Below are positions 1 to 4,758 of a stretch of 8,927 bases of DNA, in pieces. Below the pieces are notes generated by a model that was not told the origin of the DNA, did not search any database, and saw nothing but the letters and a program-made list of their open reading frames with translations. The DNA is taken from positions 1 to 8,927 of the forward strand of contig CAMBWM010000087.1 of assembly GCA_945871335.1 (NCBI GenBank). Reading direction: 5' to 3'. The stretch comes from Polaromonas sp. YR568. Its GTDB lineage: Bacteria > Pseudomonadota > Gammaproteobacteria > Burkholderiales > Burkholderiaceae. The position numbers and the translations under genes were made by a program. The stretch's first letter is position 1. Each line of letters begins with the position of its first letter.

Positions 1-52
1 TGGCTTTGTACTAAAGTGAAGACTTATTTTTTGCATCACATCAGGAAACAAG

Positions 53-757
53 ATGATCAAGGTTTACTCATGGGCCACGCCCAATGGCCACAAGGTCCAC
101 ATCATGCTGGAGGAGTGCGGCCTGCGTGAAGGCCGCGACTGGCAGGCCATCCCGGTCAACATTGGCAAAGGTGATCAATTCAAGCCCGAGTTTCTGGCCA
201 TCAGTCCGAACAACCGCATTCCCGGCATCGTGGACCCGGATGGTCCAGACGGCCAACCCATTTCGCTGTTCGAGTCGGGCGCCATCTTGCTTTATCTGGC
301 CGCCAAAACCGGCAAGTTTTTGCCTAAAACAGACCGGCTCAAATACCAGGCGCTGCAATGGCTGATGTTCCAAATGGGCGGCGTCGGGCCCATGCTCGGG
401 CAAACTCATCACTTTCGCATTTACGCACCCGAAAAAGTCGAGTACGCCATCAACCGTTACACCAACGAAACCAAGCGCCTTTACGGCGTGATGGACAAGC
501 AACTCTCCAGCCATAAATTCATCGCTGGCAATCAGTACACCATCGCCGACATTGCCATCTTCCCTTGGCTGCGCAACTGGGCCAACCAAGGCATCGACTG
601 GACCGACTACCCGCACCTCAAGCGCTGGTTTGACTTGATCGCCGCCCGCCCGGCTGTGCAACGCGGCGTAGAAGTATTGACGGCCTTGCGGCCACCTGTG
701 AACGACGCGCAAGCCAAAGAAATCCTGTTTGGTAAAACCCAGCTGGTGCGCCGCTAA
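53..757 (+). CDS. yfcG: Glutathione S-transferase, YfcG-type (Nu class), disulfide-bond reductase
   Basis: This is a 234-residue cytosolic glutathione S-transferase that closely resembles E. coli YfcG. The N-terminal thioredoxin-like domain (about 1-85) starts MIKVYSWATPNGHK and carries Thr9 and Asn11, the positions that contact glutathione in YfcG-type enzymes. It also has the cis-proline segment NNRIPGIVD and the glutathione-binding FESGAILLYLA motif. The helical C-terminal domain (about 95-210) contains GPMLGQTHHF, YAINRY and TIADIAIFPW, all typical of the YfcG/YghU group. Family members reduce disulfides with glutathione and have weak classical transferase activity; the role here is inferred. 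The start is supported by AGGAA at 43-47. The protein is about 20 residues longer than E. coli YfcG because of its C-terminal tail. The gene stands alone, 60 bp before a tRNA gene, and I see no convincing promoter in the 52 bp upstream. Confidence 0.93.
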   Translation: MIKVYSWATPNGHKVHIMLEECGLREGRDWQAIPVNIGKGDQFKPEFLAISPNNRIPGIVDPDGPDGQPISLFESGAILLYLAAKTGKFLPKTDRLKYQALQWLMFQMGGVGPMLGQTHHFRIYAPEKVEYAINRYTNETKRLYGVMDKQLSSHKFIAGNQYTIADIAIFPWLRNWANQGIDWTDYPHLKRWFDLIAARPAVQRGVEVLTALRPPVNDAQAKEILFGKTQLVRR

Positions 758-800
758 GCGCCCAAAAAACGAACCAGGGTAAAAGCCGGTCTTATCGGGC

Positions 801-806
801 TATAAT
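801..806 (+). promoter_or_regulatory. -10 box of tRNA-Pro(UGG) promoter
   Basis: A perfect TATAAT lies 11 nt before the mature 5' end of the tRNA, which would put the transcription start at about 812-814. No good -35 hexamer is visible at 16-18 bp spacing. The sequence right after the box (TTGAG, then CTT) resembles the one before the second proline tRNA gene at 3755-3769. Confidence 0.65.
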
Positions 807-817
807 TTGAGTCTTGT

Positions 818-894
818 CGGAGTGTGGCGCAGTCTGGTAGCGCACCTGGTTTGGGACCAGGGGGTCCAAGGTTCGAATCCTTGTACTCCGACCA
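818..894 (+). tRNA. tRNA-Pro(UGG)
   Basis: A complete 77-nt cloverleaf can be drawn. The acceptor stem is 818-824 paired with 884-890, with one G-U pair. The D stem is GCGC 827-830 with GCGC 840-843. The anticodon stem is CCTGG 845-849 with CCAGG 857-861, around the loop TTTGGGA, giving anticodon TGG at 852-854. The T stem is CAAGG 867-871 with CCTTG 879-883, around TTCGAAT. The discriminator is A891 and CCA is encoded at 892-894. It reads CCA and, by wobble, other proline codons. A promoter box lies just upstream and a hairpin terminator just downstream, so it is probably a single-gene transcript. Confidence 0.98.
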
Positions 895-902
895 AAAAAC
901 TC

Positions 903-933
903 AAAAAAAGCCCACTCTTTGTGGGCTTTTTTT
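903..933. terminator. Bidirectional rho-independent terminator between tRNA-Pro(UGG) and rimO
   Basis: Seven A's plus GCCCAC (903-915) pair perfectly with GTGGGC plus seven T's (921-933) around a 5-nt loop. The 13-bp stem is A/T-flanked on both sides, so each strand gives a GC-rich hairpin followed by a U run. It lies 8 nt after the tRNA CCA end and 34 bp beyond the rimO stop, so it fits both convergent genes. Confidence 0.93.
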
Positions 934-967
934 CGTCGGCACAAGACTTGGCTGACCTGTATCAACC

Positions 968-2395
968 TCAGACAGGCACAGCCACCAGGTCGTGGCCTTG
1001 GGTTCCCACGATGCGGGCCCGGGTGAACTCACCCACCTTGAGCGTTTTGCTGATTTTTTCGGGCGGCAGCAGTTTCACGGTGCCATCAATTTCCGGTGCA
1101 TCCGCGTAGCTTCGGCCCATCCCGCCCTTGCGACCCAGCGCCGGTGCGGAATCGACCAGTACCTGCATGGTCGCGCCCACGCGCTCAAGTAGCTTCTGGT
1201 TGGAGACTTCTTCGGCCACGGCCATGAAGCGGGCGCGGCGCTCTTCGCGCACATCCAGCGGCAACATGCCAGGAATCTCGTTAGCAGCGGCGCCATCAAC
1301 CGGACTGTAGGCAAAGCAGCCGGCGCGGTCGATCCGAGCTTCTCGAATGAAGTCGAGCAAGTGATCGAACTCGGCCTCGGTCTCCCCCGGAAAGCCGGCA
1401 ATGAAGGTGCTGCGGATGACGATCTCGGGGCACACATCGCGCCAGCGGGCAATGCGCTCGAGGTTTTTCTCGCCGCTGGCAGGGCGCTTCATGCGTTTGA
1501 GCACGTCAGGGTGGCTGTGTTGCAGCGGCACGTCCAGGTAAGGCAGCACCAGGCCAGTTGCCATCAGCGGGATTACCTCGTCCACGCTAGGGTACGGGTA
1601 CACGTAATGCAGGCGCACCCAGGCGCCGTAGGGCTCGGCCAACTCGCCCAATGTCTTGACCAGTTCGAGCATGCGCGTCTTGACAGGCTTGCCGTCAAAA
1701 AAACCGGTACGGTACTTGACGTCCACGCCGTAGGCAGAGGTGTCCTGGCTGATGACGAGCAGTTCCTTGACACCGCCTTCAAACAGGGCGCGCGCTTCGC
1801 CCAGCACGTCGCCAATCGGGCGCGACACCAAATCGCCGCGCATCGAAGGAATGATGCAGAAGGTACAGCGGTGGTTGCAGCCTTCACTGATCTTGAGGTA
1901 AGCGTAATGACGCGGCGTGAGCTTGATACCGGCAATGCCAAAAGAATTGGGCACCAGGTCAATGAAGGGGTCGTGCGGCTTGGGCAGGTTCAAGTGGACT
2001 GCGTCCATCACTTCTTGGGTGGCGTGCGGGCCGGTCACGGCGAGCACGCTGGGGTGCATCTGCTTGACGAGATTGCCACCGCTGTCGCCGGTTTTAGCGC
2101 CCAGGCAACCGGTGACGATGACCTTGCCATTGGCTGCCAGCGCTTCGCCGATGGTGTCCAGGCTTTCCCGCACGGCGTTGTCAATAAAGCCGCAGGTGTT
2201 GACGATCACCAGGTCGGCACCTTCGAAGGTCTTTGAGGTTTCGTAGCCTTCGGCACTTAGGCGCGTCAGGATCAATTCGGAATCGGTCAGCGCCTTGGGG
2301 CAGCCCAGGCTCACGAAGCCGACGCGGGGCGCAGGTTTGGTCGCATTCGAAGTTGGGGGGAAAGTTGCCGTGGTGGCGCTCGTGTTTTCGCTCAT
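968..2395 (-). CDS. rimO: Ribosomal protein S12 methylthiotransferase RimO
   Basis: RimO is a radical-SAM enzyme that adds a methylthio group to the conserved aspartate of ribosomal protein S12. This 475-residue protein has the three domains of the family. The N-terminal MTTase domain has Cys32 (SLGCPKA), Cys68 (VNTCGFID) and Cys97 (TGCLGAK), which hold one Fe-S cluster. The radical-SAM domain has Cys173, Cys177 and Cys180 in [11 protein letters not shown], which hold the second cluster. A C-terminal TRAM domain (about 400-475) follows. The segment [14 protein letters not shown] and the following [15 protein letters not shown] match RimO rather than MiaB. It is somewhat longer than the E. coli enzyme, mainly from a low-complexity Ser/Thr/Ala/Pro start (about 1-23) and a short insert near 102-107. 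The ATG at 2393-2395 has only a weak G-rich sequence before it, so the start is slightly uncertain. It is transcribed alone, divergent from the ABM gene and convergent to the tRNA. Confidence 0.97.
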   Translation of the reverse strand: MSENTSATTATFPPTSNATKPAPRVGFVSLGCPKALTDSELILTRLSAEGYETSKTFEGADLVIVNTCGFIDNAVRESLDTIGEALAANGKVIVTGCLGAKTGDSGGNLVKQMHPSVLAVTGPHATQEVMDAVHLNLPKPHDPFIDLVPNSFGIAGIKLTPRHYAYLKISEGCNHRCTFCIIPSMRGDLVSRPIGDVLGEARALFEGGVKELLVISQDTSAYGVDVKYRTGFFDGKPVKTRMLELVKTLGELAEPYGAWVRLHYVYPYPSVDEVIPLMATGLVLPYLDVPLQHSHPDVLKRMKRPASGEKNLERIARWRDVCPEIVIRSTFIAGFPGETEAEFDHLLDFIREARIDRAGCFAYSPVDGAAANEIPGMLPLDVREERRARFMAVAEEVSNQKLLERVGATMQVLVDSAPALGRKGGMGRSYADAPEIDGTVKLLPPEKISKTLKVGEFTRARIVGTQGHDLVAVPV

Positions 2396-2497
2396 TACCC
2401 CATTGTCTCAGAGGCAGAATGCAAGCCCTGAAAGGATGGCTAAAAATCGAGCCAAAATAGCTGCATACCCACTCTTGGCCCCACAAAAGGAAAAAAC

Positions 2498-2800
2498 ATG
2501 ATTCTCGAACTTGCAGACATCCGTATTCATCCAGGACAGCAAGCGGCGTTTGACGAGGCCATTGAACGCGGACTGAAAACCGTGATTTCACACGCTAAAG
2601 GCTTTGAGGGATTCAAAGTCAACAAGGGCATGGAAAGCCCAGATCGTTACATCCTGCAAATTTTCTGGGCTAGCTTAGAGGACCACACCATCGGCTTTAG
2701 GCAATCACCTGCATTTGCCGATTGGCGAGCTATTGTGGGACCTTTCTTCGCCTCACCCCCTGTGGTGGAGCACTTTGAATTGGTCTGTAAGTCGAACTGA
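2498..2800 (+). CDS. Antibiotic biosynthesis monooxygenase (ABM) domain protein
   Basis: This is a 100-residue, single-domain protein with the ABM / dimeric alpha-beta barrel (ferredoxin-like) pattern. A first strand ILELADIRIHPGQ is followed by a helix, then KGFEGFKVNKGMES with RYILQIFWASLEDHT, then a C-terminal helix and strand ending PPVVEHFELV. Such proteins usually form dimers. The family includes quinol monooxygenases, heme-degrading enzymes and many members of unknown substrate, so no reaction can be assigned. A clear ribosome-binding site (AAAAGGA, 2485-2491) precedes the ATG. The gap to rimO is about 100 bp. The Nudix gene follows 60 bp later on the same strand, separated by a small hairpin, so co-transcription is possible but unproven. 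Confidence 0.85.
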   Translation: MILELADIRIHPGQQAAFDEAIERGLKTVISHAKGFEGFKVNKGMESPDRYILQIFWASLEDHTIGFRQSPAFADWRAIVGPFFASPPVVEHFELVCKSN

Positions 2801-2809
2801 CACCGATTC

Positions 2810-2828
2810 AGACCACCCTGCGGTCTTT
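2810..2828 (+). terminator. Weak hairpin after the ABM gene
   Basis: AGACC (2810-2814) pairs with GGTCT (2822-2826) around a 7-nt loop, followed by only two further T's. It lies 9 bp after the ABM stop. The short stem and short U tract make it at best a weak terminator. Confidence 0.25.
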
Positions 2829-2854
2829 GCACCGGGGGACAGCAAGGCTACACT
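2827..2854 (+). promoter_or_regulatory. Possible promoter of the Nudix gene
   Basis: TTGCAC (2827-2832) and TACACT (2849-2854) are separated by 16 bp and match three and four of six consensus bases. A start 7 nt downstream would fall on the ATG at 2861 itself. No ribosome-binding site is visible at normal spacing, which is compatible with a leaderless message but does not prove it. Confidence 0.3.
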
Positions 2855-2860
2855 GAAAAT

Positions 2861-3415
2861 ATGCAACGCTCACCTCTGAAATACTGCCGAGAATGCGGCT
2901 GTGCCGTGGCCTACCGCTTGCCCGACGATGGCGACACTCGAGAGCGTGCCATCTGCACCGCCTGCCACACGGTTCACTATGAAAATCCGCTGAATGTAGT
3001 GGGTACCGTGCCGGTGTGGGGCGAGTCTGGCGAGCAGGTCTTGCTTTGCAAACGTAATATTGAGCCGCGTCGTGGCATGTGGACGCTGCCAGCCGGGTTC
3101 ATGGAGTTGGGTGAGACGACGGCCCAGGGTGCTGCGCGCGAGACACAAGAAGAAGCCGGGGCTCAGTTTGAGTTGCAAGCGCTTTTTGCCATCATGAACG
3201 TGGCGCGCGTCGGTCAGGTGCATTTTTTTTACCGCGCTCGGTTGCTCAGCACGGAATTTGATCCAGGTCACGAAACCATGGAAGCCAAGTTGTTCACCGA
3301 ATCTGAGATTCCCTGGGACGAGATTGCTTTTCGCACCGTCAAAGAAACCCTGACATGCTATTTCGCCGACCGCCGCCTCGGCCAGTACGGCACCCACGTG
3401 GTGGACATCGCCTGA
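2861..3415 (+). CDS. Zinc-ribbon Nudix hydrolase, probable FAD or dinucleotide pyrophosphohydrolase
   Basis: This 184-residue protein has two parts. An N-terminal zinc ribbon has Cys9, Cys12, Cys32 and Cys35 (YCRECG and ICTAC). A Nudix domain follows, with the full box at 79-101: GFMELGE, REtqEEaGA spacing, Arg93-Glu94 and the Mg-binding Glu97-Glu98. Upstream of the box, LLCKRNIEPRRGMWTLPAG is highly characteristic. This two-part design and the LCKRNI...WTLPAG pattern match the group that includes Arabidopsis NUDX23, an FAD pyrophosphohydrolase. Hydrolysis of FAD or a related dinucleotide is therefore a reasonable inference, though ADP-ribose or NADH are possible substrates. The product is soluble, with no signal or membrane segment. 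An eight-T run at 3223-3230 encodes Phe-Phe and is a possible slippage site. There is no clear ribosome-binding site before the ATG. The protein appears complete and active. Confidence 0.93.
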   Translation: MQRSPLKYCRECGCAVAYRLPDDGDTRERAICTACHTVHYENPLNVVGTVPVWGESGEQVLLCKRNIEPRRGMWTLPAGFMELGETTAQGAARETQEEAGAQFELQALFAIMNVARVGQVHFFYRARLLSTEFDPGHETMEAKLFTESEIPWDEIAFRTVKETLTCYFADRRLGQYGTHVVDIA

Positions 3416-3630
3416 GCCAGGCTTGATCTGCTCCGCCTAGCGCAGGTCTGCGAGGCATGTAGATGACTTGCCAATCATTTCGCCATTCTTTTTTTAATTC
3501 CATTTCCAATTGGTAAGAATCTGTCTGCGTGCTCAAAACCGACTCGTATTTTCGTATCGCACCCGACTTTGTAATCCCAGCAATAAAAGAGTCAGTAGTT
3601 TTTATTGTCTAACTCATTGATTTACCAGTG
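3416..3630. other. AT-rich intergenic patch with an orphan open frame on the minus strand
   Basis: This stretch between the Nudix stop and the tRNA-Pro(GGG) terminator is visibly richer in A and T than the flanking genes. On the minus strand a frame is open from 3608 (just after a TAG at 3609-3611) down to a stop at 3339-3341. Its upstream part reads like protein, with DSFIAGITKSG, ELKKEWRNDWQVIYMPRR and similar pieces. It has no ATG or GTG start before 3536, where a TTG with no good ribosome-binding site appears, and it runs into the Nudix gene antisense. It could be the remnant of a decayed or acquired gene, or chance. I recognise no family. Confidence 0.3.
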
Positions 3631-3666
3631 AAAAAGACCTTCAAGAATCGCTCCTTAAAGGCCTTT
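3631..3666 (-). terminator. Rho-independent terminator of tRNA-Pro(GGG) and probably of the whole rpmI-to-merR cluster
   Basis: Read on the minus strand, 3666-3652 pairs with 3647-3633 as a 15-bp stem closed by a GCGA tetraloop (3651-3648), ending in five U's (3635-3631). Three of the pairs are G-U. On the plus strand these become A-C mismatches, so the hairpin is built for minus-strand transcripts. It begins 11 nt after the tRNA CCA end. Confidence 0.85.
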
Positions 3667-3677
3667 AAGCTGACTAC

Positions 3678-3754
3678 TGGTCGGTGTGAAAGGATTCGAA
3701 CCTTCGACCCCTTGCACCCCATGCAAGTGCGCTACCAGGCTGCGCCACACACCG
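3678..3754 (-). tRNA. tRNA-Pro(GGG)
   Basis: A 77-nt cloverleaf reads from 3754 to 3678. The acceptor CGGTGTG pairs perfectly with CACACCG. The D stem is GCGC/GCGC and the anticodon stem CTTGC/GCAAG encloses the loop ATGGGGT, giving anticodon GGG. The T stem GAAGG/CCTTT contains one G-U pair around TTCGAAT. The discriminator is A and CCA is encoded at 3680-3678. It reads CCC and CCU proline codons. The loop begins with A and ends with U (positions 32 and 38), a pair known to be conserved in bacterial tRNA-Pro(GGG). The gene lies 41 bp after the MerR gene with its own -10 box, so it may be transcribed both alone and by read-through. Confidence 0.98.
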
Positions 3755-3763
3755 AAGCCTTAA

Positions 3764-3769
3764 ATTATA
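3764..3769 (-). promoter_or_regulatory. -10 box of tRNA-Pro(GGG) promoter
   Basis: A perfect TATAAT on the minus strand lies 9 nt before the tRNA 5' end. As at the other proline tRNA, no strong -35 hexamer is seen at normal spacing. The downstream sequence TTAAG followed by CTT parallels the TTGAG...CTT after the box at 801-806. Confidence 0.6.
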
Positions 3770-3795
3770 ACGCGCCTCACATGAACAAGCAGTGA

Positions 3796-4281
3796 TCAGG
3801 CGGCCAGCAAGTCGCGGATTTCGGTGAGCTCCCGGCGAACATGTTCAAGGCGCTGGCGTGTCATGCTAATGGGCAGAACTTGGGACAAAAGATCCGTATC
3901 TGAATCTTCTAAATCGGCATCCTCGGGATGCTCATCAAGCTCAGCGTCCATGTCATCGAGCGACTCCACGCCTTCAAACATGACTTCACCATTGCGACGC
4001 TTGTCGCGTTCGGTCTGCACGATTTCCTGCAACTTGTTGCGCGCGCCGCTGATGGTGAAACCCTGGTCATAGAGAAGATCACGGATACGGCGAATCATCA
4101 GCACCTCATGGTGCTGGTAGTAGCGGCGATTCCCGCGCCGTTTCATTGGGCGTAGCTGGGTGAACTCTTGCTCCCAATAACGGAGCACATGAGGCTTTAC
4201 GCCACACAAATCACCAACTTCACCAATGGTGAAATAGCGTTTGGCGGGAATCGAAGGAAGAGCTTTCTCCAAGGAAATCAA
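3796..4281 (-). CDS. MerR-family transcriptional regulator of the pheST-ihfA cluster
   Basis: This is a 161-residue DNA-binding protein. The MerR winged helix-turn-helix covers about 16-85: YFTIGEVGDLCGVKPHVLRYWEQEF, then the wing RRGNRRYYQHHEV and the segment MIRRIRDLLYDQGFTISGAR. The only cysteine is Cys26 within the helix-turn-helix, so it is not a metal-sensing MerR. No effector-binding domain follows. Instead there is a strongly acidic stretch (about 103-130) and a short charged helix (about 137-161) suited to dimerisation. This type commonly follows ihfA in Betaproteobacteria; its targets are unknown to me. The first start available is TTG at 4279-4281, because an in-frame TAG lies upstream with no ATG or GTG between. 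A second TTG lies three codons on. Neither has a clear ribosome-binding site. A weak promoter-like pair, TTGCAG (4332-4327) and TAAATT (4309-4304) with 17 bp between, lies in the gap after ihfA. Confidence 0.93.
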   Translation of the reverse strand: MISLEKALPSIPAKRYFTIGEVGDLCGVKPHVLRYWEQEFTQLRPMKRRGNRRYYQHHEVLMIRRIRDLLYDQGFTISGARNKLQEIVQTERDKRRNGEVMFEGVESLDDMDAELDEHPEDADLEDSDTDLLSQVLPISMTRQRLEHVRRELTEIRDLLAA

Positions 4282-4366
4282 TGCGCTGTTGAGGAAAGCT
4301 ACGAATTTACTCTAAGACCCGTCCAACTGCAAACCATTGGAAGGTATTTATTTGAAAATTCTTCCT

Positions 4367-4382
4367 CTTTGCGCCGGCAAAG
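4367..4382 (-). other. Small hairpin just after ihfA
   Basis: CTTTGC and GCAAAG form a 6-bp stem with a 4-nt loop, beginning 3 nt after the ihfA stop on the minus strand. It is followed by AGGAAGAATTTTC rather than a U run. It is more likely an mRNA-stabilising or processing structure than a terminator. Confidence 0.35.
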
Positions 4383-4385
4383 CCA

Positions 4386-4712
4386 TTAAACCTTGGCTTG
4401 GTCGCCCTGAATTTGCTCTTTGAGTTTGTGGCTTGCATGGAAGGTGACCACCCGACGAGCCTCAATCGGAACAGACTCACCGGTGCGGGGGTTGCGGCCG
4501 GGTCGCGGCGCCTTGGTGCGGATTTGGAAATTACCGAAGCCTGAGATCTTCACGTCGTTACCATCCACCAGGCAGTCGGAAATCAGTACAAAAAAGGCGT
4601 CCACCATGTCCTTGGACTCGCGCTTATTCAAACCAATATGCTCAAACAGCAGCTCGGCCAGGTTGGCCTTGGTCAGCGCCGGTGTTTCCATGCTTTCAAC
4701 GGTAAATTCCAT
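4386..4712 (-). CDS. ihfA: Integration host factor alpha subunit
   Basis: IHF is a heterodimeric nucleoid protein that bends DNA sharply at specific sites; this gene encodes the alpha subunit, 108 residues. The HU/IHF fold is complete: an N-terminal helical part ([17 protein letters not shown]), the saddle strands ([28 protein letters not shown]) and a C-terminal helix ([14 protein letters not shown]). Pro75 in the GRNPRTGE arm is the residue that wedges between DNA bases. The start at 4712 is chosen because AAGGAG (4723-4718) sits 5 nt before the ATG. The same frame is open upstream to 4826 but would overlap pheT and lacks support. The later ATG at residue 8 is possible, because the first seven residues are not part of the usual fold. 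The position 46 bp after pheT matches the classic pheST-ihfA arrangement, in which IHF can feed back on its own operon. Confidence 0.96.
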   Translation of the reverse strand: MEFTVESMETPALTKANLAELLFEHIGLNKRESKDMVDAFFVLISDCLVDGNDVKISGFGNFQIRTKAPRPGRNPRTGESVPIEARRVVTFHASHKLKEQIQGDQAKV

Positions 4713-4758
4713 CACGACTCCTTGGCCACTGTACGTGGCTTGGTTCAACCTGGCGGGT

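Noticed and set aside
1..52. Promoter for the glutathione S-transferase
   Set aside because: TTGTAC at 6-11 has no -10 partner at normal spacing; the promoter may lie left of the window.
68..712. 214-codon frame on the minus strand opposite the glutathione S-transferase
   Set aside because: Fully antisense to a well-conserved gene, and its sequence resembles no known protein.
1361..2236. Long open frame (291 codons) on the plus strand opposite rimO
   Set aside because: It is antisense to a clear rimO, is rich in His/Val/Ala as expected of a shadow frame in GC-rich coding DNA, and has no recognisable domain.
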